From Flavobacterium croceum DSM 17960 (GTDB lineage: Bacteria > Bacteroidota > Bacteroidia > Flavobacteriales > Flavobacteriaceae), in NCBI RefSeq assembly GCF_002917885.1, contig NZ_PQNY01000011.1:1-64000 (forward strand): a DNA stretch of 64,000 bases, given 5' to 3'. Under the pieces are notes generated by a model, which was given only the letters and a program-made list of their open reading frames with translations, searched no databases and was not told the DNA's origin. Position numbers and translations under genes: made by a program. Below are positions 43,091 through 53,188 of this stretch, in pieces; position 1 is the stretch's first letter; each line of letters opens with the position of its first letter.

Positions 43091-44539
43091 ATGAAAAAAA
43101 TAACCAAAATATTAGTTGCCAATCGTGGAGAAATTGCCATAAGGGTAATGAATACAGCAAAAAAAATGGGCATTAGCACAGTTGCTGTATATTCTACTGC
43201 CGATAGAAATGCGTTGCATGTAAAATATGCCGATGAAGCAGTTTGTATTGGAGAAGCAGCCTCTAGTCAATCGTATTTGAGAGGCGATAAAATAATTGAA
43301 GTAGCCAAACAATTGGGTGTAGATGCCATACATCCAGGGTATGGTTTTTTGAGTGAAAACTCATCTTTTGCTCAAGAATGCGAAAAAAATGATATTATTT
43401 TTATAGGACCAAAATCAAAAGCTATAGAAATAATGGGAAGTAAACTTGCCGCAAAAGAAGCCGTTATGCACTACAATATTCCTATGGTTCCTGGTGTAGA
43501 TCATGCCATTACGGATATTGAAGAAGCAAAACGAACCGCTAAAGAAGTAGGATTTCCAATACTTATAAAAGCTTCTGCAGGTGGTGGTGGTAAAGGAATG
43601 AGAGTCGTAGAAAAAGAAGAAGATTTTGAATCTCAAATGAATAGAGCAATAAGCGAGGCTACATCGGCATTTGGTGATGGCTCTGTTTTTATAGAAAAAT
43701 ATGTAACCAAACCTCGCCACATTGAAATTCAAATTATGGCAGATACACACGGAAATGTGGTATATGTTTTTGAAAGAGAATGTAGTGTACAAAGACGTCA
43801 TCAAAAAGTAGTTGAAGAAGCTCCATCGTCTATACTTACTCCAGAAAAACGAAAAGAAATGGGCGAAGCCGCTGTAAAAGTGGCTAAATCTTGTGATTAT
43901 GTTGGTGCAGGTACAGTAGAATTTTTAATGGATGATCAGCATAATTTTTATTTCTTAGAAATGAATACTCGTTTGCAAGTAGAACATCCTGTTACCGAAA
44001 TGATTTCGGGATTAGACTTGGTTGAACTACAAATTAGAGTAGCACGCGGAGAAGTTTTACCAATAAAACAAGAAGACCTTAAAATAACAGGGCATGCTAT
44101 GGAACTACGTGTGTATGCAGAAGATTCACTAAACGATTTTTTACCCAATGTAGGTTTTCTTAGCAAATATCAATTGCCAGTAGGCGAGGGTATTCGAGTA
44201 GATAACGGTATAGCAGAAGGTATGGACGTTCCTATCTACTACGATCCTATGTTGTCTAAGTTGGTTACCTACGGAAAAACTAGAGAAGAATCAATTGAAA
44301 AAATGATTGAAGCAATAGATCATTACCATGTAGAAGGTGTAGCTACTACATTGCCTTTTGGAAAATTTGTAATGCAACACGAAGCCTTTCGTTCGGGTGA
44401 TTTTGACACTTCTTTTGTGAAAAAATATTACGATGCCGATAAACTCAAATCGCATTTAGAAACCGAGGCAGAAATTGCAGCTCTTTTGGCTCTGCAACAC
44501 TATATAGAAGACAAAAAAGTTCTAAGATTACCCAACTAA
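43091..44539 (+). CDS. Biotin carboxylase subunit
   Basis: The 482-residue ATP-grasp enzyme starts KILVANRGEIAIRV and has the ATP-binding loop KASAGGGGKGMR (about residues 158-169), FERECSVQRRHQKV, and MNTRLQVEHPVTE. It carboxylates biotin on the carrier protein with bicarbonate and ATP. It lacks a fused carrier domain, which is supplied by the gene before it. The accC-type subunit here is likely dedicated to propionyl-CoA carboxylase because of the beta subunit that follows. Confidence 0.94.
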   Translation: MKKITKILVANRGEIAIRVMNTAKKMGISTVAVYSTADRNALHVKYADEAVCIGEAASSQSYLRGDKIIEVAKQLGVDAIHPGYGFLSENSSFAQECEKNDIIFIGPKSKAIEIMGSKLAAKEAVMHYNIPMVPGVDHAITDIEEAKRTAKEVGFPILIKASAGGGGKGMRVVEKEEDFESQMNRAISEATSAFGDGSVFIEKYVTKPRHIEIQIMADTHGNVVYVFERECSVQRRHQKVVEEAPSSILTPEKRKEMGEAAVKVAKSCDYVGAGTVEFLMDDQHNFYFLEMNTRLQVEHPVTEMISGLDLVELQIRVARGEVLPIKQEDLKITGHAMELRVYAEDSLNDFLPNVGFLSKYQLPVGEGIRVDNGIAEGMDVPIYYDPMLSKLVTYGKTREESIEKMIEAIDHYHVEGVATTLPFGKFVMQHEAFRSGDFDTSFVKKYYDADKLKSHLETEAEIAALLALQHYIEDKKVLRLPN

Positions 44540-44579
44540 TTGGCACATTGATAGATTGTCTAATTGACTCATTAACAAA

Positions 44580-46121
44580 ATGGAAGATAAAATTAAAATA
44601 TTAAACGATAAAATTGCTCAGGCAAAATTGGGTGGAGGTGCAGCGAGAATTGCTAAACACCACGAAAAAAAACGATTAACAGCTAGAGAGCGAGTTGAAT
44701 ATCTATTAGATGAAGGTTCTTTTGAAGAAATAGGTATGTTAGTCACACACCGAACCACCGAGTTTGGTATGGATAAAGAGGTTTACTATGGCGATGGGGT
44801 AGTAACTGGCTATGGTACAATAAATGGAAGATTGGTGTATGTATTTGCACAAGATTTTACTGTTTTTGGAGGATCGCTTTCTGAAACTCACGCAGAAAAA
44901 ATATGCAAAGTTATGGATATGGCCATGAAAAGTGGCGCTCCAATGATTGGACTTAACGATTCTGGAGGTGCACGTATTCAAGAAGGTGTACGCTCGCTAG
45001 GAGGTTACGCCGATATTTTTCATCGCAATGTACAATCTAGTGGTGTAATTCCTCAAATATCAGCTATTATGGGGCCTTGTGCTGGTGGTGCTGTATATTC
45101 GCCTGCGATTACCGATTTTACTTTAATGGTAGAAAACAATAGTTATATGTTTGTAACTGGGCCAAATGTTGTAAAAACAGTTACAAATGAAGAAGTTACC
45201 TCAGAAGAATTGGGAGGTGCAAGCACTCATTCTACCAAATCTGGTGTAGCACATATCACTTCGCCAAACGGAATAGAGTGTTTAGAAGATATTAAAAGAT
45301 TATTGAGTTATATGCCTCAAAATCATAAAGAAAAAACACCAAAACTCCCGTATACTTTAGGTGAAGAAATTCGTGAGCAATTGGATACTATTGTGCCAGA
45401 TAATGCCAATAAGCCTTATGATATGCACGATGTAATTTATGGCATTATAGATGAAGATTCGTTTTTTGAAATTCATAAAGATTATGCCGAAAATATTATT
45501 GTAGGTTTTGCTCGGTTGGGAGGTAGAAGCATAGGTATTGTAGCCAATAATCCTATGTATTTGGCAGGTTGTCTCGATGTGAAAAGCTCGATAAAAGCAG
45601 CACGTTTTACTCGTTTTTGCGACTGTTTTAATATCCCATTGCTCGTGCTCGAAGATGTACCAGGGTTTTTACCAGGTACCGATCAAGAGTGGAATGGTAT
45701 TATTGTGCACGGAGCGAAATTGTTGTATGCACTTAGTGAAGCTACTGTTCCAAAAGTTACCGTGATTACTCGTAAAGCTTATGGTGGAGCTTATGATGTT
45801 ATGAATTCAAAACACATAGGAGCCGATATGAATTTTGCTTGGCCTACTGCCGAAATTGCAGTTATGGGAGCTAAAGGAGCTTCAGAAATTATTTTCAAAA
45901 AAGAAATTAGCGAAGCGGCAGATCCTGCTGCAAAACTTTTAGAGAAAGAAGCCGAATATGCAGAATTGTTTGCTAACCCGTATACTGCTGCGCAACGAGG
46001 TTTTATTGATGAGGTAATTATTCCAAGAGATACAAGAAGAAAGTTATTGAAAGCTTTTAGTATGCTTGAAAATAAAGAAGTTCCTATACCAAACAGAAAA
46101 CACGGAAATATTCCGTTGTAA
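44580..46121 (+). CDS. Acyl-CoA carboxylase carboxyltransferase subunit
   Basis: The 513-residue subunit has both crotonase-type halves: [20 protein letters not shown] and [16 protein letters not shown] in the N half, [17 protein letters not shown] and [15 protein letters not shown] in the C half. The sequence is closest to propionyl-CoA carboxylase beta subunits. It moves CO2 from biotin to the acyl-CoA. Product methylmalonyl-CoA would feed a mutase, while the fused mutase in this window looks tuned to isobutyryl-CoA instead. Confidence 0.93.
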   Translation: MEDKIKILNDKIAQAKLGGGAARIAKHHEKKRLTARERVEYLLDEGSFEEIGMLVTHRTTEFGMDKEVYYGDGVVTGYGTINGRLVYVFAQDFTVFGGSLSETHAEKICKVMDMAMKSGAPMIGLNDSGGARIQEGVRSLGGYADIFHRNVQSSGVIPQISAIMGPCAGGAVYSPAITDFTLMVENNSYMFVTGPNVVKTVTNEEVTSEELGGASTHSTKSGVAHITSPNGIECLEDIKRLLSYMPQNHKEKTPKLPYTLGEEIREQLDTIVPDNANKPYDMHDVIYGIIDEDSFFEIHKDYAENIIVGFARLGGRSIGIVANNPMYLAGCLDVKSSIKAARFTRFCDCFNIPLLVLEDVPGFLPGTDQEWNGIIVHGAKLLYALSEATVPKVTVITRKAYGGAYDVMNSKHIGADMNFAWPTAEIAVMGAKGASEIIFKKEISEAADPAAKLLEKEAEYAELFANPYTAAQRGFIDEVIIPRDTRRKLLKAFSMLENKEVPIPNRKHGNIPL

Positions 46122-46144
46122 AATCTTGTTTTAATTTAAGTATT

Positions 46145-46186
46145 AAAAAACGGCTGTTTCACTTTAAGTAGAAACAGCCGTTTTTT
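46145..46186. terminator. Bidirectional intrinsic terminator
   Basis: A 16-bp stem (46145-46160 with 46171-46186; core CGGCTGTTTC) and a 10-base loop lie between the converging carboxylase and DUF4369 genes, with T tracts on both sides. Confidence 0.9.
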
Positions 46187-46200
46187 ATTTCAAAAATAGT

Positions 46201-46917
46201 TTATGGATTAGACTTACGCTCTTTAATAAATGTATTCAGCTTTTTACCATAAATAGATTTTGAAATTTCTGCCGACATTGATTTTTGAATTGTATCTAGG
46301 TATTTTATATTAATATCTGATATTTCAGCCAAAGCAATATAAGGCGCTACAGCATATTTACCATTGTTTACAGCAAAATTGGTAGTATACAAATACTTTT
46401 TCTTCAAAATTTCATCTCTTTCACGATCTATTGAATCTAAAGAGCTTATTGATTTGTTTGTTTTTGATGATTCAAAACGTTTTTTTATCAAATCTAAATC
46501 GGCATCGATGTATCTTGAAACTACTTTTCTATATTCTTCATACAATTCTTGGTTTTTAGAACCAGAAATTTTTGCATCGGCGGTAAAAAAATCAAGATTG
46601 GTATCTATTGTCATTTTGCCAGGTTCTGCAAAAAACAATAGGTTATTGTCTACAGAATTGGTTACGCCTCTGTCTATAAATAAATAAAGCATTTCGGGTT
46701 CATCTAGCTTAATAGTACTTGTAAAATGTGAATCGCCATTTATTTTTACGGTATCTATAGCAATAAGTTGTGTGTCTTTTACCCGTTGAACATAGATTGT
46801 TCCTTTTTTAAATCCTTCAATATTTCCAGAAATTTCTAGGGTGTTTTTTGGAAGTTCTTTATTACATGAAGTAAGACTTAAAAATAAAAAGCCTATGGCA
46901 AGTATTGATTTACGCAT
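46201..46917 (-). CDS. DUF4369 lipoprotein
   Basis: The start at MRKSILAIGFLF gives 238 residues with a lipoprotein Cys (LTSCNKE); an ATG 14 codons upstream would bury the signal peptide. The N-terminal half has the DUF4369 pattern (LEISGNIEGFKKGTIYVQRVKD, VKINGDSHFTSTIKL), and a helical region follows. It lacks the thioredoxin domain often fused in this family. Confidence 0.84.
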   Translation of the reverse strand: MRKSILAIGFLFLSLTSCNKELPKNTLEISGNIEGFKKGTIYVQRVKDTQLIAIDTVKINGDSHFTSTIKLDEPEMLYLFIDRGVTNSVDNNLLFFAEPGKMTIDTNLDFFTADAKISGSKNQELYEEYRKVVSRYIDADLDLIKKRFESSKTNKSISSLDSIDRERDEILKKKYLYTTNFAVNNGKYAVAPYIALAEISDINIKYLDTIQKSMSAEISKSIYGKKLNTFIKERKSNP

Positions 46918-46949
46918 TGTTTGTTTAATTTTTGAGCAAAATAAATAAA

Positions 46950-46982
46950 AAATCCTCAATTACGAGTTATAATTGAGGATTT
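46950..46982 (-). terminator. Intrinsic terminator of the M61 peptidase gene
   Basis: A 13-bp stem (AAATCCTCAATTA, 46950-46962, with 46970-46982) and a seven-base loop are followed by a T tract on the minus strand, 18 bases after the gene's stop. Confidence 0.85.
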
Positions 46983-47000
46983 GTGTACAAAAAGGTTACT

Positions 47001-48857
47001 TTATTTTTTTAACCAAGCATTTTTTAACATTTCTTTGCTCGTGTCTAAAAATTTATAACCTTTGGATTCTGTATAATCCAATTTGGCTTTTCCTTTCAAT
47101 TCAAGTTCTTTACCATTTCTTTTTATGATTACGTTTACAGCATCACCTTCTTTAATTTTTTCTACATCGGTCATTAAATCAGAAATAGTTTCAAAAGTAT
47201 ATTTTTTACCATTTATGCTTACTAAAATATCACCTTGCTTAATGGTTAATGCGTTTAAAAAGTTCGTCAATTCGGTATCTCGTATTAAAATTTCTTTAGT
47301 ATTTGGTTCGGCAGTAATACAAGAAGTACTGTTTTTAATAAACGGGTTGGTCGCTTTTTTTGTAGTACCATTTACCACACCCACTTTAGCAAAGTAATGT
47401 TCGTAATTAATAGGAGTAGTTCCTTCAACATGATTTTTTAAGAAATCACCTACTTCAGGATACGTAAATTCGGTAATTTTTGCAAAAAGTTCATCGTCAT
47501 TAAAAGGTTTGGTTGGGCCGTATTCATGAGTAAGTTTCTGCATCAAATCAAGAATGCCTCTTTCGCCATTACTTTTTTCTCTAATAATAATATCTATACA
47601 CATACCTATAAGTGCACCTTTTTCGTATACATTTAAGTATTGGTCTTTATAAGGTTCTACAAGTACATTGGCACTCATGGTAGTGAAAGACATGGTGTCG
47701 TTCATCATTTTGGCATGTTTTATTTTTTCTACCATTCTATTGTAAAATTCATCTTCATTTATCAATCCTTGATTTACTTGAAATAAATTGGCAAAATATT
47801 CGGTAACACCTTCATACATCCATAAATGCTTAGACATTTTTGGATTGTTAAAGTCAAAATAATGTATTTCGTTTGAGTGTACACCTAATGGCGTAACGAT
47901 ATGAAAAAATTCATGTGATACTACATCTTTTATTTGCTCTCCCAAAGCAGCACTAGGCATTACTTCTGGAAAACAAACCGTTGTAGAACTGTTGTGTTCT
48001 AATGCACCAAAACCACGAGCATCGGGTTTTGTAAGGCTTGATAAATAAAGCAATACGGTATATTTTTTATTGTTATTAATAGCGCCTAGAAATTTCTTTT
48101 GCGCCCGCATTGTTTTTTCTAAATCTGCAGATAACGATTTAGCACTGTGTTTTCGAGTAGGTGAGTACACGCTAAATAAAATTTCCATACCATCTACTGT
48201 AAAGGTAACCGAATCTGGTTTGCCATACATGATTGGGTTGTCTACAAGTTCATTATATCGTTGGGTATAAAACACATCTACGGTATTACTAGAATTTGTA
48301 TCTGTAAGAGAGGTTGCTCCCCATAAATCTGCGGGGTGTGCTATTGTTACATTGTAAGGCAAATCGGTTTTATTTTCAAAATATCCTACAAAACAATGGT
48401 TGTTTAGTACAAAATTTTTACCCGCTTCAATATTTGAACCAGCAGGCGAGAAAATTCCTTTACCAAAAGTCATGCTTTTTTCGGTATCGTAGGTGTCGTT
48501 TACTTCGTAGGTTATTTTAGACAAACTTTCACTTGATGTAATTACCCAAGAATTATCGTCTTTTTTGCTAACCTCGATTTCTTTACCTTTTTTATTAAAA
48601 GCTTTTAGATTGTCTACCAATGTTCCGTAATTGTCTGTACTATAAGTACCAGGAACTGTTTTTGGTAAATGGAAAATAACTTCGTGTTCTGTAAATTGCG
48701 GAGGTGTTACTGTAACAGTAACTTTATCGTTGGTAACATTTACCAAATCGATGTTTACTTTTACTTCTTTGCTTGGTGCTTCATTTACAGCAGGCGAAAC
48801 AGATTTACAGCTGTATATAGTAATAAGAGCTGCTAAGGAGAGCATTATTTTTTTCAT
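47001..48857 (-). CDS. M61-family metallopeptidase with PDZ domain
   Basis: The start MKKIMLSLAAL gives 618 residues (an ATG two codons earlier is equally possible). It is a lipoprotein (YSCKS). A beta-rich N-terminal domain precedes the zinc site VSHEFFHIVTPLG (HExxH) with EGVTEYFANLF providing the third ligand. A PDZ domain lies near residues 525-600 (GDILVSINGKKY). It should cleave peptides in the periplasm; family members prefer N-terminal Gly or Ala. Confidence 0.9.
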   Translation of the reverse strand: MKKIMLSLAALITIYSCKSVSPAVNEAPSKEVKVNIDLVNVTNDKVTVTVTPPQFTEHEVIFHLPKTVPGTYSTDNYGTLVDNLKAFNKKGKEIEVSKKDDNSWVITSSESLSKITYEVNDTYDTEKSMTFGKGIFSPAGSNIEAGKNFVLNNHCFVGYFENKTDLPYNVTIAHPADLWGATSLTDTNSSNTVDVFYTQRYNELVDNPIMYGKPDSVTFTVDGMEILFSVYSPTRKHSAKSLSADLEKTMRAQKKFLGAINNNKKYTVLLYLSSLTKPDARGFGALEHNSSTTVCFPEVMPSAALGEQIKDVVSHEFFHIVTPLGVHSNEIHYFDFNNPKMSKHLWMYEGVTEYFANLFQVNQGLINEDEFYNRMVEKIKHAKMMNDTMSFTTMSANVLVEPYKDQYLNVYEKGALIGMCIDIIIREKSNGERGILDLMQKLTHEYGPTKPFNDDELFAKITEFTYPEVGDFLKNHVEGTTPINYEHYFAKVGVVNGTTKKATNPFIKNSTSCITAEPNTKEILIRDTELTNFLNALTIKQGDILVSINGKKYTFETISDLMTDVEKIKEGDAVNVIIKRNGKELELKGKAKLDYTESKGYKFLDTSKEMLKNAWLKK

Positions 48858-48872
48858 GTTCATTAAGATTTC

Positions 48873-49331
48873 TTATTGATTCAATAAGGTTTTATAGTTT
48901 TTTTTAATGTATTCTAAATCATACAGGGTCTGTACAATTATATTTCCGTGATTGTCAATAATTCCGTAAGTGCCTGTAATTGATTTTACTAGAGCTATGT
49001 TTTTATCGAGCTCGTTAAAAGGTAATATTTTGCTATATAAAGGCGATACGACTTCTTTTCCGTTACTATCAATAAAACCATAAAGCCCATTGATAGATTT
49101 TACAAGTGCCCAATTGGGTTGAAATACCCCAAAAGGCTCAATCTTTTTATAAATAGGAGTTACTATTTCTTTTCCGTTAGTATCAATAAAACCATAAAGT
49201 CCATTGATAGATTTTACCAATGCCCAATCAGCTTTATAAACGCCTGTAGCATATACTTTTTTATATGTATTTTGAGAAAATCCATTTACAAAAAGTAAGC
49301 ATATAAAGAGTGTTAGCAGATTTTTTATCAT
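48873..49331 (-). CDS. WG-repeat exported protein
   Basis: The ATG at 49331 gives 152 residues with a signal peptide (MIKNLLTLFICLLFVNGFSQ). Three WG-type repeats of about 36 residues follow (WALVKSINGLYGFIDTNGKE, WALVKSINGLYGFIDSNGKE, then a diverged third), and the first two are almost identical. Such repeats form a beta-propeller-like surface module; the role is unknown. It precedes the M61 gene closely (15 bases). Confidence 0.85.
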   Translation of the reverse strand: MIKNLLTLFICLLFVNGFSQNTYKKVYATGVYKADWALVKSINGLYGFIDTNGKEIVTPIYKKIEPFGVFQPNWALVKSINGLYGFIDSNGKEVVSPLYSKILPFNELDKNIALVKSITGTYGIIDNHGNIIVQTLYDLEYIKKNYKTLLNQ

Positions 49332-49400
49332 AAAAATTATTGTGCTTTTTACTTTTATAAGTAATTGATTGTTATCAATTGTTACAGTTATCAACAAAAA

Positions 49401-49422
49401 AAGTTACTCTATAGAGCAACTT
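49401..49422 (-). terminator. Possible intrinsic terminator
   Basis: AAGTTACTCT and AGAGCAACTT form a 10-bp stem with one mismatch, next to the stop of the DUF2805 gene. The T tract on the minus strand is good. Confidence 0.6.
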
Positions 49423-49706
49423 TAATCAAATTTGTTTTTTATATAATACTTTGAGTCCAATTCATCATCGACTTCAAAATCATTGGTTCGTATTGGTTTG
49501 GGTTTGGGTTTGCCTGCGGTGACTTTCTTTTTCCAAAGTTCAAAATTATCTTTTGATAGTTTTTTTCGCATCAATTCGGTCACTTCATTTTCTGTAATTC
49601 CAAACTCTTGTTTAATTACTTCAAAAGGTTTTTTTTCCTCTTGAGCCATAATAACAACGCGTTCTATTTGCTCGTTGTTTAATTCTACCTTTTTACCCTT
49701 TCTCAT
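49422..49706 (-). CDS. DUF2805 (TIGR03643) family protein
   Basis: The 94-residue basic protein carries the family's helix-turn-helix-like pattern (LNNEQIERVVIMAQEEKKPF, EFGITENEVTELMRKKL) and the tail KPIRTNDFEVDDELDSKYY. A DNA- or RNA-binding role is possible but unproven. Confidence 0.82.
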   Translation of the reverse strand: MRKGKKVELNNEQIERVVIMAQEEKKPFEVIKQEFGITENEVTELMRKKLSKDNFELWKKKVTAGKPKPKPIRTNDFEVDDELDSKYYIKNKFD

Positions 49707-49824
49707 TAGTTAAAAGCATTAATACCTATTTACGTGTTTATATCAAAATATGTTCCAATATTAGTAAAAAAAATAATTGAATGTAATTTTTACAAAAATA
49801 TTTTATAGAAATAATAGCATAGAT

Positions 49825-50649
49825 TTACACTTCGGGATTTCTATAGGGTTGAAAAGGTATTTTTAATAGATTATTCAAAGTATTGTGTTCTTTTTCGGTT
49901 GTATGCGTATCTATGCCAAATACAATATCTTCTCTATGCATATAGCTGTAGGTGCCCAATAATCTATCCCAAACAGAGAAAATATTTCCATAATTACTAT
50001 CTGTATAGGGTAATTTGTAATGATGATGTATTTTGTGCATATCTGGAGAAATAAATATGTACGATAAAATGTGGTCTACTTTTTTTGGCAAACAAATATT
50101 AGCATGTGTAAGCTGAGTAAATACAACCGAAAGCGTTTGATACATAAAAACCAACCACATTGGTGCTCCAGTAATGATAACTCCAAAGGTGGTGAATAAA
50201 AATCGAATAACACTTTCTCCCGGATGATGCCTGTTTCCAGAGGTTGAATCTACCCATGTATCGGTATGGTGTATTAAATGAAATCGCCATAAAAATTTTG
50301 TTTTATGCTCTACATAATGAGCTAAGTAAGCGCCAAAAAAGTCCATTGATAATAATCCTATTAGAGTGTATAAAAATACATTTTTAATAGAAAACCAATG
50401 TAAAATACCTATATGGTATTGGTTTACCAAATCGGATGTTTTTAAAAGTATTATGGCTAGCGTAAAGTTTACAATTATTGTTGTAACAGTAAAAAAAATA
50501 TTAATAAATGCGTGTTGCCATTTATTGTATACAAATTTTTTAAAAGGTATTGCATTTTCAATAATCCAAAAAATGGCTATTCCCCCTGCAAGAATTAGTG
50601 CTCTGTGCCACGAAGGAATGGTTTCAAAATATAAAATTAGTTTATCCAT
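49825..50649 (-). CDS. Sterol desaturase / fatty acid hydroxylase family protein
   Basis: The 274-residue integral membrane di-iron protein has four or more helices and three histidine clusters: HYVEH (about residue 111), WRFHLIHHTD, and HKIHHHYKLPYTDSNYGN. It oxidises a lipid-type substrate in the membrane; the substrate is unknown. The alkB-like gene lies 13 bases upstream on the same strand. Confidence 0.88.
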   Translation of the reverse strand: MDKLILYFETIPSWHRALILAGGIAIFWIIENAIPFKKFVYNKWQHAFINIFFTVTTIIVNFTLAIILLKTSDLVNQYHIGILHWFSIKNVFLYTLIGLLSMDFFGAYLAHYVEHKTKFLWRFHLIHHTDTWVDSTSGNRHHPGESVIRFLFTTFGVIITGAPMWLVFMYQTLSVVFTQLTHANICLPKKVDHILSYIFISPDMHKIHHHYKLPYTDSNYGNIFSVWDRLLGTYSYMHREDIVFGIDTHTTEKEHNTLNNLLKIPFQPYRNPEV

Positions 50650-50662
50650 ATTTAAAATGAGT

Positions 50663-51265
50663 TTACAATAAATTTCTAAAAGTAAGATTTATTCTCGGCC
50701 CTACAGGTTTTGATGTTTTTGGTATTTGATGTTTCCAAAAGTGTTGTGTTTCTCCTTTCATCACCAATAAACTTCCATGTTCTAAATTTATTTTATGTTT
50801 TAAATTTTCTAGTGTGTTATGTTTAAATTGAATAGGTCTAGTAGCACCAAAACTTACAGAAGCTATTATTGGGTTTCTACCAAGAGATGCTTCATTATCT
50901 GCATGCCAACCCATACTATCTGCTCCATTTCGATAATAATTTAATAAAACGGCGTTAAATGTATTGTGCAATTCATCTTCTATGGCTTCTTTTATAAAAG
51001 TTAGTAAAGAATTCCATGGATGTGGTTTCATAACAACATTCGAGTATTGATAAAGATTGTTGTTGTTGCCGTAAAGAGCTGTTAGTCTTGGTTGTAAATG
51101 ATTTTTTCCAAACACGGTAATCGTATCTTGTTGCCAAGGAATGGTGTTTTGCAACAGCGAAAATAATTCGTTTGCTTTTTGTAAATCAAAAAAGTTAGGA
51201 AAATATTCCAAAGATGCCTTTGGTAGTTCTATTGTTATTTTTTCGGAAGGGAAAAGCATAGTCAA
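50663..51265 (-). CDS. alkB: AlkB-like 2-oxoglutarate/Fe(II) dioxygenase
   Basis: The 200-residue enzyme removes alkyl lesions such as 1-methyladenine and 3-methylcytosine from DNA or RNA. The iron ligands are His121 and Asp123 (GWHADNEASLG) and His179 (FWKHQIPK), and the 2-oxoglutarate arginine lies in RINLTFR (191-197, the R-x5-R pattern). It precedes the hydroxylase gene by 13 bases. Confidence 0.92.
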   Translation of the reverse strand: MTMLFPSEKITIELPKASLEYFPNFFDLQKANELFSLLQNTIPWQQDTITVFGKNHLQPRLTALYGNNNNLYQYSNVVMKPHPWNSLLTFIKEAIEDELHNTFNAVLLNYYRNGADSMGWHADNEASLGRNPIIASVSFGATRPIQFKHNTLENLKHKINLEHGSLLVMKGETQHFWKHQIPKTSKPVGPRINLTFRNLL

Positions 51266-51272
51266 ATATATA

Positions 51273-51300
51273 AAAAAAGCAACACTAATGTTGCTTTTTT
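51273..51300 (-). terminator. Intrinsic terminator of aqpZ
   Basis: A 12-bp stem (AAAAAAGCAACA, 51273-51284, with 51289-51300) with a four-base loop follows the aqpZ stop. It lies just upstream of the alkB-like start. Confidence 0.85.
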
Positions 51301-51320
51301 ATATCTAGAATAATACGTTT

Positions 51321-52019
51321 TTATTCTTTAGCCAATAGAGTTTTATAAATTATTCCTCCTGAAATTCCTCCCAAAATTGGAGCTAACCAAAATAACCAAA
51401 GTTGTTGTAATGCTAATCCTCCTACAAATAATGCTTGTGAAGTAGAACGCGCAGGATTTACCGATGTATTGGTAATAGGAATACTAATTAAATGTATTAA
51501 TGTAAGAGCCAAGCCTATTGCCAAGCCCGCAAATTTGCCATTGGCTCTTTTGTCTGTAGCACCTAGAATAACTAATAAGAAAAACAAGGTCAATACAAAT
51601 TCTGTAAGGAAAGCCGAAAGCATACTAAAACTACGATTATGATACACAGGTTGATCGTAGAAGTTGGTAGCAAAAGCCCCTGCACCACTAGCAGAAAAAG
51701 AGTTTGCTCCGTTGAGTATTAAATACAATATTGCAGCAGCAGCAGTAGCTCCTAGGCATTGCGCTACAATATATTTTACTATATTATGAGCTTCAAATTT
51801 ACCACTTGCCCATAAGCCTAAAGTAACTGCGGGGTTAAAATGCCCTCCAGAAATAGGCCCTACAGCATACGCCATAGTTACTACAGTAAGTCCAAAGGCT
51901 AGTGAAACGCCCAATAATCCAATGCCAATATCGGGTATACCAGCAGCAAAAACAGCACTACCACATCCGCCAAATACAAGCCAAAATGTTCCAAAAAATT
52001 CAGCAAATAATTTTTTCAT
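51321..52019 (-). CDS. aqpZ: Aquaporin Z
   Basis: The 232-residue channel has six membrane helices and both NPA loops ([11 protein letters not shown], about residues 59-69, and [11 protein letters not shown], about 182-192). The Arg after the second NPA and the flanking residues fit a water-selective pore. It is encoded singly with its own terminator. Confidence 0.94.
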   Translation of the reverse strand: MKKLFAEFFGTFWLVFGGCGSAVFAAGIPDIGIGLLGVSLAFGLTVVTMAYAVGPISGGHFNPAVTLGLWASGKFEAHNIVKYIVAQCLGATAAAAILYLILNGANSFSASGAGAFATNFYDQPVYHNRSFSMLSAFLTEFVLTLFFLLVILGATDKRANGKFAGLAIGLALTLIHLISIPITNTSVNPARSTSQALFVGGLALQQLWLFWLAPILGGISGGIIYKTLLAKE

Positions 52020-52101
52020 AAGATATAAGTTTTAAGTTGTTAAAACGAATGTACTGAATTAATTGCTTGAAAATGAGTTTGTAGAAAAAGTATGACAAAT
52101 A

Positions 52102-52998
52102 CTATTTTTTCTTAAAATTGGTATTCATAATAACAATAGCAGCTATAATCAACACGATACCTAGCCATTGGATAAACACTACTTTTTCACCTAGAATGAT
52201 ATAGGCCATTAATACAGAAACGGGTAATTCTAAAGAAGAAATAATGCTTCCAAGCCCAATGCCTGTTTTTGGAAACCCAGCATTAAGCAAGATTGGAGGA
52301 ATAATGGTACCAAATAGTGCTAAGAAAATTCCCCATTTGTAAAATATTTCAAAATTGAAAGGTGTATTTTGTGTAAAAAGGGCAAAAGCAAATACAATAA
52401 CTGCACCTCCTAAAAGCATATATAAACTTCTTTGTGCAGATGAAACTCCTAATGCAATTTTATTGGCAGTAAACATAGTTGTTGTAAAAGAGGCAGCAGC
52501 GAGTAATCCCCAAAAAATTCCTCTCCAATCTATTTGTAAAGAAGATGCCGACGTCATATTTGTAGCCAAAATAGTTCCCAATAGCACAACAATTACAGCC
52601 GTAATTTTTTTGGAACTTGGCACAACTTTATCAAGTATCCATTCTAGAAGTACTCCCATCCAAACGGTTTGCATTAATAGTACAATAGCGATAGAAACAT
52701 TAATATATTTTACACACAAATAGTAAAATACACTTGTCATACCCAACGATGTGCCAGCAAGCATAAGCTGTACTATATTTTTCTTACTAGCATTTATAAC
52801 AGGTTGTTTGGATTTTAGTTTTTGAAATCCGTTAATAATAAGCATACCAAGTATACCATATATAAATTGAGAAGAAGTTACTTCTGCTGTAGTGTAATTT
52901 TCGTTGTAGGCAAGTTTTACAAATGTTGCGAGCATTCCGTAGCTGGTTGCGCCCAAACCTACCAAAAAAAGTCCTTTTAATACTTCGTTTTTAGACAT
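52102..52998 (-). CDS. EamA/DMT-family transporter
   Basis: The 298-residue protein has about ten membrane helices in two homologous EamA halves. Typical segments are GATSYGMLATFVKL near the start and SLELPVSVLMAYIILGEK in the second half. It probably exports a small metabolite. It ends 83 bases before the aquaporin gene's start region on the same strand. Confidence 0.87.
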   Translation of the reverse strand: MSKNEVLKGLFLVGLGATSYGMLATFVKLAYNENYTTAEVTSSQFIYGILGMLIINGFQKLKSKQPVINASKKNIVQLMLAGTSLGMTSVFYYLCVKYINVSIAIVLLMQTVWMGVLLEWILDKVVPSSKKITAVIVVLLGTILATNMTSASSLQIDWRGIFWGLLAAASFTTTMFTANKIALGVSSAQRSLYMLLGGAVIVFAFALFTQNTPFNFEIFYKWGIFLALFGTIIPPILLNAGFPKTGIGLGSIISSLELPVSVLMAYIILGEKVVFIQWLGIVLIIAAIVIMNTNFKKK

Positions 52999-53188
52999 GT
53001 TAATTTTTTAAGCGGGCGCAAATATACAAAAAAGGTACTTTAGTTAGGTTTATATATTATTCTCTGAAAATTGAACCAAAAAGTGTTTTAGTTAAATATT
53101 GTTCCAATAAAAAAATAAGTTTGGCGTTACTTAAAGAGTTTAACTAGTAATAGCATAAAGGTTATTTAATAATTAATAATGTATTCCA

